Positions 48,455 to 55,893 of a stretch of DNA of 64,000 nucleotides are shown piece after piece. The position numbers and the translations under genes are program-made. Below the pieces are notes generated by a model, which was not told where the DNA came from, did not search any database, and saw only the letters and a program-made list of their open reading frames with translations. The DNA is taken from the NCBI GenBank assembly GCA_963753575.1, contig CAVWCR010000003.1:3348001-3412000 (forward strand), in the 5' to 3' direction. Within the stretch, counting starts at the first letter, position 1; the number at the start of each line of letters is the position of its first letter. This DNA is from VAZQ01 sp963753575 (lineage in GTDB: Bacteria; Pseudomonadota; Alphaproteobacteria; Rhizobiales; Xanthobacteraceae).

Positions 48455-49267
48455 TCAAACCTCGCGACTGACCGCGCTCTCGTGCCAGCGGCGCAGCAGG
48501 AGGTGAGACAACATCGACAATGCAAAGTAGATGACGATGCCGGCAACCGACAGCAGGACCAGCGCCGCAAACATGCGCGGGATGTTGAGCCGATAACCCG
48601 ACTCGGAAATGCGGTAGGCAAGACCCGAGCCGGCACCGGCTGCACCCGCCGCAATCTCGGCGACCACCGCGCCGATCAGCGAGAGCCCGCCCGCGATCTT
48701 CATGCCAGCGAGAATGTAGGGCAGCGCGGCCGGCAGCTTCAGCCGCCACAGCACCTGGGTGCGCGAGGCACCGTAGAGGCGGAACAGATCGACCAAGTTA
48801 TGATCGACCGAGTTGAGGCCGAGCGTCGTGTTGGCCAGCACTGGAAAGAACGCCACGATCCAGGCACACGCGAGCACGGCGCCCTGCTGCGGCAGATAAA
48901 TGAGCAGAAGCGGCGCAATCGCGACCACCGGCGTCACCTGCAGGATCACCGCGTAAGGATAAAGCGAATATTCGACAAGACGCGAGAGATTGAACAACAC
49001 CGCCAGCCCGACCCCGCCGACGAGAGCGAGCAGAAATCCTTCGAGCGTCGTCACCAGCGTCACCACCAGCAACTCGGAAAGGATCGGCAAATCGGATACG
49101 AGCGTCGAGAACACCAGGCCCGGCCCCGGCAGCACATAGGGCGGAATGCCCTTGAGACGCACCACCAGGTCCCAGATCAGGACGCCAAGGGCAAGCACCG
49201 CGATCGGAAGCACGATCCGCAGCGCGTCCTCACCCCGACCGCGCGACATGTTCGGTTCCGTGCTCAT
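48455..49267 (-). CDS. ABC transporter permease (SsuC/TauC-type)
   Basis: 270 residues with about six membrane segments (LRIVLPIAVLALGVLIWDLV at the start). The EAA loop region, LYGASRTQVLWRLKLPAALPY followed by ILAGMKIAGGLSLIGAVVAE, is typical of the NitT/TauT family permeases. It forms a homodimeric channel with the ATPase whose stop overlaps this start (ATGA at 49264-49267). The importer's solute-binding protein is of the NMT1 type, so taurine, sulfonate, thiamine-precursor or aromatic-acid uptake are possible. Confidence 0.9.
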   Translation of the reverse strand: MSTEPNMSRGRGEDALRIVLPIAVLALGVLIWDLVVRLKGIPPYVLPGPGLVFSTLVSDLPILSELLVVTLVTTLEGFLLALVGGVGLAVLFNLSRLVEYSLYPYAVILQVTPVVAIAPLLLIYLPQQGAVLACAWIVAFFPVLANTTLGLNSVDHNLVDLFRLYGASRTQVLWRLKLPAALPYILAGMKIAGGLSLIGAVVAEIAAGAAGAGSGLAYRISESGYRLNIPRMFAALVLLSVAGIVIYFALSMLSHLLLRRWHESAVSREV

Positions 49268-50058
49268 GGCTCACCACCGGCGGCCGCTGCGAGCGCCTCG
49301 GACACGCGGCGGCAGAGCGCGCCATATTCGGGGGAGGTGCGGAAACGCTGATCGCGCGGATAGGGAGCGTCGATCGCAAGCTCGGTGAAGACACGCCCCG
49401 GCCGCGGTGTCATCACCACGATCCGGCTCGACAGGTAGACGGACTCGAACACCGAATGGGTGACAAAGACGACGGTCTTGCGCAGGCTCGCCCATAGCGA
49501 CAGCAGGTCGTCGTTGAGCTTGAAGCGGGTGATCTCGTCGAGCGCGGCAAACGGCTCGTCCATCAGGAGAAGCGCCGGCTCGGTCACAAGCGCGCGCGCA
49601 ATCGACGCACGCATGCGCATGCCGCCCGACAACTCGCGTGGATAGACACCGGCAAAATCGGCGAGCCCGACCCGCGCCAGCGCCGCGTCAACGCGCGAAA
49701 CCGCCGTGCCGGAATCGATACGCTGCAGGTCGAGCGGCAGCCGCACATTGGCCGCCACCGTCGCCCAAGGCATCAGGGTCGGCTCCTGGAACACGAACCC
49801 GATTTCCCGCGCGCTCTCGGACAACGCGGGGCGCGGCCACGTCACCGTCCCGCCGACCGGCTCGCTCAAGCCCGCGATGATGCGCAGCGCCGTCGATTTG
49901 CCGCAGCCCGACGGGCCAAGCAAAGACACGAACTCACCGGGCCAGACATCGAGATCGAGCCGATCGAGCGCCACCACACCATTTGCGTAGGTCTTGCCCA
50001 CGCCGCGAAGCGAAACCGCGGAAGGTCCGGCAGGCGATGGCGAAGGTGTCGTGCGCAC
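49264..50058 (-). CDS. ABC transporter ATP-binding protein (SsuB/TauB-type)
   Basis: 264 residues from GTG 50058. Walker A LLGPSGCGKSTALRI, Q-loop FVFQEPTLMPW, signature RELSGGMRMRASIARAL, Walker B PALLLMDEPFAALDE and the switch His in VVFVTHSVFE are all intact. It drives the importer formed with the downstream permease. The gene starts 6 bases after the stop of the binding protein gene, so the three genes are one transcript. Confidence 0.92.
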   Translation of the reverse strand: MRTTPSPSPAGPSAVSLRGVGKTYANGVVALDRLDLDVWPGEFVSLLGPSGCGKSTALRIIAGLSEPVGGTVTWPRPALSESAREIGFVFQEPTLMPWATVAANVRLPLDLQRIDSGTAVSRVDAALARVGLADFAGVYPRELSGGMRMRASIARALVTEPALLLMDEPFAALDEITRFKLNDDLLSLWASLRKTVVFVTHSVFESVYLSSRIVVMTPRPGRVFTELAIDAPYPRDQRFRTSPEYGALCRRVSEALAAAAGGEP

Positions 50059-50064
50059 GCGCCG

Positions 50065-51078
50065 TCAGTTCTTCGGACGGAGCTCGATGCCCACCTTCTT
50101 GTTTACGAATTGCAAGGTGTAGGCCTTGCTGGGATCGACCGAGCGCTTGACGACCCCTGCGCGCACCATCTTGTCGTAGAAACTCTTCACACGCGCATCG
50201 GTCATGGCGCCGATCCCGAGCGTTCTGGCGTCACCGGAATCGACGATCCCATACTCCTTCATGCGGGCGACCGAATACGCCAGACGCTCATCGGTCATTT
50301 CTGGATTGTGCCGCTTGATAAGCGCATTTGCGGGCCGATTGTCGCCATAGAGATAGTTGTACCAGCCGATGATGGAGCCATCGACGAAGCGCTGCACCAT
50401 CTCGGGCTTTTTCTCGACCAGGTCGAGCCGCGTCTCGATCAGGGTCGAATAGGTGTCGAAGCCCTGATCCGCCAACAGGAACATCTTCGGCTTGAAGCCC
50501 GCGATCTTTTCGATCGCGTAGGGTTCCGAGGTGACGTAGCCCTGCATGGCGCTGCGCTTATCGGCGAGGAACGGCTGCGGGTTGAAGGTGTAAGGCTTGA
50601 CTTTCTTTTCGTCGAAACCGTAGTCAGCCTTCAGCCATTGGAAATAGCCTGCGATCCCCTCCTTGGAGATGAACAGCGTCAGCCGCTTGAGGTCCTCGAA
50701 TTTCTCGATGCTCTGGTCGGGATGGGCCATCAGGACCTGCGGATCCTTCTGGAACATCGCCGCTACCGCAATCGTTGGAATGTTGTGCTCCACGGCATCG
50801 AACGACTGCAGCGTGTTCGCGCTCATGAACACGTCGATACGGCCCACGGGCAACAGCAAACGGTTGTTCACGTTCGGGCCGCCCGGCAGGATGGTGACAT
50901 CGAGGCCGTATTTGCGGTAGGTGCCATCGGCAAGAGCCTGGTAGAAGCCGCCGTGCTCCGCCTGCGCGACCCAGTTCGTGCCGAAGGCAACCTTTTGCAA
51001 GGGTTGCGCGCCGGCGCTCGCCGCCAGCAGCCATCCGAAACACGCCAGCGCAGCGCCGATCAACCGCAGGAAAGCCAT
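50065..51078 (-). CDS. ABC transporter substrate-binding protein (NMT1/SsuA family)
   Basis: 337 residues from ATG 51078, chosen for the close GAGGCGAGG ribosome site and a good signal peptide (MAFLRLIGAALACFGWLLAA, cleavage near ASAGA). The mature part QPLQKVAFGTNWVAQAEHGG, FYQALADGTYRKYGLDV, GGPNVNNRLLLPVGRIDV matches NMT1-type (hydroxymethylpyrimidine, riboflavin, aromatic acid) binding proteins; NWVAQAEHGGFY is the usual ligand-loop pattern of the ThiY-like branch. First gene of the ABC operon that leads into the E1/E2 catabolic genes, so its ligand is probably the pathway substrate. Confidence 0.88.
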   Translation of the reverse strand: MAFLRLIGAALACFGWLLAASAGAQPLQKVAFGTNWVAQAEHGGFYQALADGTYRKYGLDVTILPGGPNVNNRLLLPVGRIDVFMSANTLQSFDAVEHNIPTIAVAAMFQKDPQVLMAHPDQSIEKFEDLKRLTLFISKEGIAGYFQWLKADYGFDEKKVKPYTFNPQPFLADKRSAMQGYVTSEPYAIEKIAGFKPKMFLLADQGFDTYSTLIETRLDLVEKKPEMVQRFVDGSIIGWYNYLYGDNRPANALIKRHNPEMTDERLAYSVARMKEYGIVDSGDARTLGIGAMTDARVKSFYDKMVRAGVVKRSVDPSKAYTLQFVNKKVGIELRPKN

Positions 51079-51209
51079 CCTCGCCTCCTCGCTCATGGGA
51101 CGGGTATAGTGGGTATTCGGGCAAATTGGGAGTAGTTCGACAGACGCATGCGTCAAGAGCAAGGACGACACCTCGGTGAGGCGCCGGCAATGTCCACGCA
51201 CGCCCAACC

Positions 51210-52670
51210 CTACTGCTCGAAGCGCTCGATGAACCACTTGAGCAGGCGCATCCAGATCTCGTCCTTGCCGACCTGGTCCTCGATGCCGTGCTCGAGGTTG
51301 GGATTGTCGTTGACCTCCATCACCACGATGCCGCGATCGGTCTGCTTGAGATCGACCCCATAGAAGCCGTCACCGATCGGACGGGCGGCGCGTACCGCGA
51401 TGTCGATGACCTCGGCGGGCGCCTGCTCGAGATCGAAAGCGCGGAAACCGCCCTCGTGCGAGGAGCCGTCGGGGCGATATTTCACCACCTGCCAGTGGCC
51501 GCGCGCCATCCGGTACTGGCAGACGAACAAGGGCTCGCCCGCGAGCACACCGACGCGCCAGTCGAACTCGGTCGGCAGGAACTTCTGCGCCAGCACGAGG
51601 TCGGTTTCCTCGAACAGCTCGTCGGCGATGCGGCGGCACTCCTCCGGCGTGTTCACCTTGTGGACCCCGCGCGAGAACGAGCCGTCCGGGATCTTGATCA
51701 CCAGCGGCAGCCCAAGCTCATCCATCGCCTTGTTGAGGTCGCTACCCTCCTGCAGGATCACGGTCGGCGGCGTCGGGACCTGGTTGGAGCCCAAGAGCTC
51801 CATCAGGAACACCTTGTTGGTGCAGCGGATCATCGAAATCGGATCGTCGATGACCGGCATGCCCTCCTGCCAGGCGCGGCGCGCGAAGCGGTAGGTGTGG
51901 TTGTCGATCGAGGTGGTCTCGCGGATGAGCAGCCCGTCGTATTCGGCGAGCTCGGCCAGTTGCCGGCGAGTGATCGGCTCGACGTCGACCGACATCTTCT
52001 CCGCGATCCGGGCGAGGTGCTTGATTGACGCTGGCGAGGACGGCGCCATCTTCTCGTTCGGATCGTAGAGCACCGCAAGGTCATATTTTGCGACCGTGCG
52101 TGCCTTGGGATCGCGCCAGTCGCGCCGCGTGTGCTGATGCAGCGCCTCGCGGAGGAACTCGCCCTCACCGTTGACGAGCCGGTTGATATTGCGTGGCCGG
52201 ATGCGCTCGATCGAAAGCCAGTCGCCAGGCTCGACAATGACTTCGAGCGCGGGGCAGCGGAACCAGTCGAACAGGATGCGGCCGAAGGATTCGAAGCGCT
52301 GGTCGCGGGCAATTCCAAAGCAGACCAGTAGTTTCAGCTCGCCATCTGGCTGCAGGTCGGCCCGACGGGCGCACCGGTTGAGCTCGTCCTCGAGTTCCGG
52401 CAGCGCATGTTCGTAGAGCTTGGCCTCGCGCAGCTCCAGCATGGTCTCGACCGTCGGCACCACCCGGTGACCGCGCGCTTCGGCCAGCAGGGAGGCGTAA
52501 TAGCCCTTCGACTGGTACGCATAGGAGCGCGCCAGGTTGACGAGCTTGGGCCGCCCCATGTCGAACAGTCGCGGCCGCGCGAGATACTCGCTCGTCGTGA
52601 TGACCTTGTGGGGGGTCTCGGCGTTGGGGAGATCCTTAGGCTGGTCAACCAGAATGACCCAGCCGGTCAT
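51210..52670 (-). CDS. RimK-family ATP-grasp ligase with N-terminal RLAN domain
   Basis: 486 residues from ATG 52670 (MTGWVILVDQPKDLPNAETP). An N-terminal RimK-like (RLAN) domain of ~180 residues is followed by a preATP-grasp segment (YDLAVLYDPNEKMAPSSPAS) and the ATP-grasp domain: NKVFLMELLGSNQVPTPPT, LVIKIPDGSFSRGVHKV, and the Mg-binding end GIVVMEVNDNPNLEHG. Family members add amino acids to a peptide or protein carboxylate. The two-domain RimK form usually sits next to a GNAT/C39-peptidase fusion gene; here the upstream neighbour is a GNAT protein without the C39 part. Probably a peptide-modification pair of unknown target. Confidence 0.88.
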   Translation of the reverse strand: MTGWVILVDQPKDLPNAETPHKVITTSEYLARPRLFDMGRPKLVNLARSYAYQSKGYYASLLAEARGHRVVPTVETMLELREAKLYEHALPELEDELNRCARRADLQPDGELKLLVCFGIARDQRFESFGRILFDWFRCPALEVIVEPGDWLSIERIRPRNINRLVNGEGEFLREALHQHTRRDWRDPKARTVAKYDLAVLYDPNEKMAPSSPASIKHLARIAEKMSVDVEPITRRQLAELAEYDGLLIRETTSIDNHTYRFARRAWQEGMPVIDDPISMIRCTNKVFLMELLGSNQVPTPPTVILQEGSDLNKAMDELGLPLVIKIPDGSFSRGVHKVNTPEECRRIADELFEETDLVLAQKFLPTEFDWRVGVLAGEPLFVCQYRMARGHWQVVKYRPDGSSHEGGFRAFDLEQAPAEVIDIAVRAARPIGDGFYGVDLKQTDRGIVVMEVNDNPNLEHGIEDQVGKDEIWMRLLKWFIERFEQ

Positions 52671-52955
52671 GTGGAACCTTTCCGGATGACGGACGCCGGC
52701 CTGAGCAGCGCAATGCCCCAACGGGTCATGCGCGCGCGCGCGGATTGAATAACCGCTGCGGTCTCGGGCGTCGCCGCCACTCCATGATCATCGATGATGG
52801 TCGCCGAGTTCTGCACGAAGTCATGCCGCCGATCGCGGCCCTGTGGCAATTGCCCGGTGCGGTGCCGCCCCCCAGGCAAGAATAACGCCAAACGCGGCAC
52901 GTCGCCACGTTTGCGGCATCGCCGGTCGCCATGAGAGCCGATTCGCTCGCCGGAG

Positions 52956-53453
52956 TCAGCGCCCTGGGGATATCACCAACAACGGCGTCAGCGCCTTGCG
53001 GAACCTCAGCGCGTCCCCGCCGTCATCATAGTATCGACGATGCCGGCCGAACTCCTGGTAGCCCTGCTTGCGGTAGCGCGCGATGGCAATGTGATTCCTC
53101 ACATGAACTTCAAGCCGGATCGTACTGCAGCCGCGCCGCCGCCCCGCCCTTTCGGCCGCCTTGAGCAAGAGCACGGCGACGCCCTTCCCGATCATCGCAG
53201 GCACGACCGCGATCGAATAGAGCCGCGCCACCACCGAACCTGATCGAAACAACACGATCGCGGTACCGACCAGCCCCTGCCCCTCCGCTACGATAAGTTC
53301 CGCGGTCGGTGATGTCAGGAAATGCCGCAGACTGCGGCGCGACAGCCGGTCGGTCGCAAAAACCCGGTTCTCGAGCTCGATCAGCGCGTCAAGATCGCGG
53401 GTCTTGGCGGCTCGGATGCGGACCGGCGGCTTTTTGATCGGGCGTGGAGACAT
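52956..53453 (-). CDS. GNAT N-acetyltransferase (RimK partner, lacking a C39 domain)
   Basis: 165 residues. VRIRAAKTRDLDALIELENR, FLTSPTAELIVAEGQGLVG, RLYSIAVVPAMIGKGVAVL (motif A with the acetyl-CoA loop) and EVHVRNHIAIARYRKQGYQE (motif B) define a GNAT fold. In many genomes this type is fused to a C39-like peptidase and followed by the RimK-family ligase. Here it stops after LTPLLVISPGR, and the 285 bases before the RimK gene carry no visible peptidase sequence. Either a natural short form or a loss. Confidence 0.85.
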   Translation of the reverse strand: MSPRPIKKPPVRIRAAKTRDLDALIELENRVFATDRLSRRSLRHFLTSPTAELIVAEGQGLVGTAIVLFRSGSVVARLYSIAVVPAMIGKGVAVLLLKAAERAGRRRGCSTIRLEVHVRNHIAIARYRKQGYQEFGRHRRYYDDGGDALRFRKALTPLLVISPGR

Positions 53454-54074
53454 GGTTACCGGAAAGTCGGCGCATTAATACCGTCGATTTGAAGGGCCGG
53501 CAGCGGCTGCCACCCGCTGGTTACGAACTCCAAATCGAAAAGCGGCACTAGAATCATAGCTTTGCCAGCCCCCCTTTGCATCCGAAGGTCGCCTCGGGGG
53601 GCAGCTATGTATCACGAACTCCGGAAGCGGGGCACTTAGCAGGGACCCCACAATCCTCCGCAAGCGTCTCCTCGCCTTTGAACCCGCCCGGGACCGGCTG
53701 CGACTAATGTTCGAACGGCCGATGAGACGGCCAAGGGAAAAGGCCAAGACGCCCACCGTCGGGGAGATATCGAAAGAGACAAGGCAATTTCCGCACCTTC
53801 GCGGTGCGACCTGACTACTGGGGCTCCGCCTCAGGCCTGATAGTTGCGATCGGCGCGTGCGCCCCCATCCACCCCCGCGTCGGTCAAAGCGGCCCGCCCG
53901 GACTTGTCCGGGCGGGCTCGCTTTGTTTGGCCACCCACCGCCCTCCAATAAAGGCTTTGGAACGAAGGGGACTTCAGAGCTTCACGATCCCAGCGTGGTC
54001 TTGGATTTGAAGCTCCTATACGAGCTCGCCGGGCCAATGGTAGGAACGTCAATACACCCACGGGGACGATCCCG
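53454..54074. other. 620-base intergenic region with one strong hairpin
   Basis: No gene is supportable. It contains a 12-bp perfect hairpin at 53892-53917 (listed separately) and a small stem (GCACC...GGTGC near 53792-53806). The nikR promoter should be in its last ~150 bases, but I see no GTATGA-N16-TCATAC site there. Minus-strand 53500-53550 vaguely recalls a tRNA anticodon-arm remnant but does not fold as a tRNA. Confidence 0.45.
53892..53917 (+). terminator. Strong hairpin, probable rho-independent terminator
   Basis: GCCCGCCCGGAC (53892-53903), TT loop, GTCCGGGCGGGC (53906-53917): a perfect 12-bp GC-rich stem followed by TCGCTTTGTTT. On the plus strand it would stop read-through into nikR. 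No short gene is seen before it on that strand, so it may instead end a transcript I cannot recognise. Confidence 0.5.
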
Positions 54075-54563
54075 ATGCAGCGCGTGACCATCACCATCGA
54101 CGACGAGCTGATGATTGAGCTCGACCGCATCATTGCGGCCCGTGGCTATCAGAACCGCTCGGAAGCGATCCGCGACCTCGCCCGCGCCGGGATCCGGCAG
54201 GCGGCCGAGGCGATCGACAAGCAGCGAGACTGCGTGGCCGCGCTGGTCTACGTCTACGATCACAACGCGCGACAGCTGTCCAAGCGGTTGGCCGACACCT
54301 TCCACGACCACCATGAATTGTCCTTGGCCTCGATGCACGCGCATCTTGACCATGACAGCTGCATGGAGGTGACGATCCTGCGTGGCAAGGCCGACAAGGT
54401 GCAGCATTTCGCCGAGCACGTGATCGCCGAGCGCGGCGTGCGGCACGGCCGCATCGTGCTGGTGCCGACCGACGTGCTGATCAAGCCGCACACCCACGCC
54501 GACGGGTCCACGCACGAGCACAGCCACGGGCCTGCACGCAAGCGGCGCAGACGCGCCGCCTAG
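54075..54563 (+). CDS. nikR: Nickel-responsive regulator NikR
   Basis: 162 residues from ATG 54075. N-terminal ribbon-helix-helix: MQRVTITIDDELMIELDRI followed by GYQNRSEAIRDLARAG, the NikR/CopG DNA-binding fold. The C-terminal ACT-like metal domain has the nickel ligands H...H-x-H...C: FHDHHELSLASMHAHLDHDS followed by CMEVTIL. The C-terminus is extended and rich in His/Arg (HTHADGSTHEHSHGPARKRR), an additional metal-binding tail found in some NikR proteins. NikR binds Ni(II) and represses uptake genes. Two matching operators occur upstream of the NiCoT gene and the TonB receptor gene in the following 2 kb. Confidence 0.93.
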   Translation: MQRVTITIDDELMIELDRIIAARGYQNRSEAIRDLARAGIRQAAEAIDKQRDCVAALVYVYDHNARQLSKRLADTFHDHHELSLASMHAHLDHDSCMEVTILRGKADKVQHFAEHVIAERGVRHGRIVLVPTDVLIKPHTHADGSTHEHSHGPARKRRRRAA

Positions 54564-54584
54564 CCCGGCAGCACCTCGGCGAAC

Positions 54585-54610
54585 GGGGCTTGCCGGAGCC
54601 CCTTTCTGTT
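54585..54610 (+). terminator. Rho-independent terminator after nikR
   Basis: GGGGCT (54585-54590), loop TGCCGG, AGCCCC (54597-54602), followed by TTTCTGTTT. It lies 22 bases after the nikR stop and separates nikR from the NiCoT gene, so the latter needs its own promoter. Confidence 0.65.
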
Positions 54611-54644
54611 TGGTACGAGAATTCCCAATAATCGTCTTACTCGG

Positions 54645-54672
54645 GTATGACGTTCCACCCGGAACGTCATGT
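54645..54672. promoter_or_regulatory. NikR operator upstream of the NiCoT gene
   Basis: GTATGA (54645-54650), 16 bases, TCATGT (54667-54672). The spacing equals the Escherichia coli NikR consensus GTATGA-N16-TCATAC, with two mismatched bases in the right half. The core is a perfect 10+10 palindrome, ATGACGTTCC-ACCC-GGAACGTCAT (54647-54670). It lies 29 bases upstream of the NiCoT start, where a bound repressor would block the promoter. Confidence 0.8.
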
Positions 54673-54701
54673 CGCCCGGTTGGCGCAGGTGACGAGGTTT
54701 C

Positions 54702-55787
54702 ATGTCCAGGGCGTGGTTGCGGCTTTTCGACGATGGCGCCACCCATCTCACTGCCAGAATCGCGGCGATCTATGCGCTGCTGATCGGGGCTAACGTGGCG
54801 GCTTGGGCCTGGGCCCTGATCACGTTCCGCGATCACCCAGTGCTGCTTGGCACCTGCGTTCTCGCCTACGGTTTCGGCCTGCGGCACGCGGTCGACGCCG
54901 ACCACATCGCCGCCATCGACAACGTCACCCGCAAGCTCATGCAGGAGGGCAAGCGACCGGTGACGTCAGGGCTGTTCTTCTCGCTCGGCCATTCGACCGT
55001 GGTGATCCTGGCGACGGTCGGCGTAGCGCTCACGGCCGCAGCCTTCCAAGAGCAGTTGGAAGAGTTTCGCACCGTCGGCAGCATGATCGGCGTGTCGGTC
55101 TCTTCGGCCTTCCTGCTGATCATCGCGGCGATCAACGTCGTCATCCTGGTCAACGTCTACGGCGTCTTCCAGCGGGTCAAGAACGGCGGCTCCAACGCGG
55201 CCGAGGATCTCGACCTGTCGCTGGCCAAGGGCGGCCTGCTGGCGCGCATCTTCCATCGCCTGTTCCGCATGATCCGGCGGAGCTGGCACATGTATCCGCT
55301 TGGTTTCCTGTTCGGACTGGGCTTCGACACCGCAACCGAGATCGGGCTCCTCGGCATCGCGGCCGCGCAGGGCTCGAGCGGCCTGCCGATCTGGTCGATC
55401 CTGGTGTTCCCGGTGCTGTTCACGGCCGGCATGACGCTCCTTGACACCACCGACAGCGTGCTGATGACCGGCGCCTACGGCTGGGCCTTCGTCAAGCCGG
55501 TGCGCAAGCTCTACTACAACCTGACCATCACGTTCGCGTCGGTCGTGGTCGCCGTCCTGATCGGCGGCGTGCAGGCGCTCAATTTGATCGCCGGCAAGTT
55601 CGGGCTCACCGGCGGAATGTGGGACGCGGTGGGCGAACTCAACGACGTCTTCGGCGCGCTCGGCTTCGTGATCATCGGCATCTTCGTAGCCTGCTGGCTG
55701 GTGTCGATACTGGTCTATCGGCTCAAGGGCTACGACCGCATCGAGACCGCGCCGACCTCCGCTCAGTCGAATCCCGGCCTGGCCTGA
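54702..55787 (+). CDS. NiCoT-family nickel/cobalt permease (HoxN/HupN/NixA)
   Basis: 361 residues with eight membrane segments. All family signatures are present: RHAVDADHIAAIDNVTRK (the HX4DH metal motif in TM2), FFSLGHSTVV, LGFDTATEIGLLG and AGMTLLDTTDSVLM. It imports Ni(II), possibly Co(II), across the inner membrane. ATG 54702 follows an AGGTGACGAGG ribosome site. A NikR operator lies 29 bases upstream and nikR is the preceding gene, so repression by nickel-bound NikR is strongly suggested, and nickel is the likely substrate. Confidence 0.93.
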   Translation: MSRAWLRLFDDGATHLTARIAAIYALLIGANVAAWAWALITFRDHPVLLGTCVLAYGFGLRHAVDADHIAAIDNVTRKLMQEGKRPVTSGLFFSLGHSTVVILATVGVALTAAAFQEQLEEFRTVGSMIGVSVSSAFLLIIAAINVVILVNVYGVFQRVKNGGSNAAEDLDLSLAKGGLLARIFHRLFRMIRRSWHMYPLGFLFGLGFDTATEIGLLGIAAAQGSSGLPIWSILVFPVLFTAGMTLLDTTDSVLMTGAYGWAFVKPVRKLYYNLTITFASVVVAVLIGGVQALNLIAGKFGLTGGMWDAVGELNDVFGALGFVIIGIFVACWLVSILVYRLKGYDRIETAPTSAQSNPGLA

Positions 55788-55829
55788 CGGTCACCCGGAA
55801 TGACAATCGTCCAAGAACATCATACGCTA

Positions 55830-55857
55830 GTATGATGAATTATTGACATCGTCATAC
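55830..55857. promoter_or_regulatory. NikR operator upstream of the TonB-dependent receptor gene
   Basis: GTATGA (55830-55835), 16 bases, TCATAC (55852-55857): an exact match to the E. coli NikR consensus in both halves and spacing. A further half-site TCATAC at 55820-55825 makes an overlapping palindrome CATCATAC-GCTA-GTATGATG (55818-55837). The site ends 36 bases before the receptor's ATG at 55894. Confidence 0.88.
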
Positions 55858-55893
55858 TCGCGGCCCTATCATTCGCGTCGGAATGGGGGCGTG

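Noticed and set aside
53490..53550. Possible tRNA or attachment remnant on the minus strand
   Set aside because: Resembles part of an anticodon arm only; no acceptor, T-arm or CCA can be folded.
55843..55893. Earlier start codon for the TonB receptor
   Set aside because: Lies within the NikR operator and precedes a good signal peptide starting at 55894.
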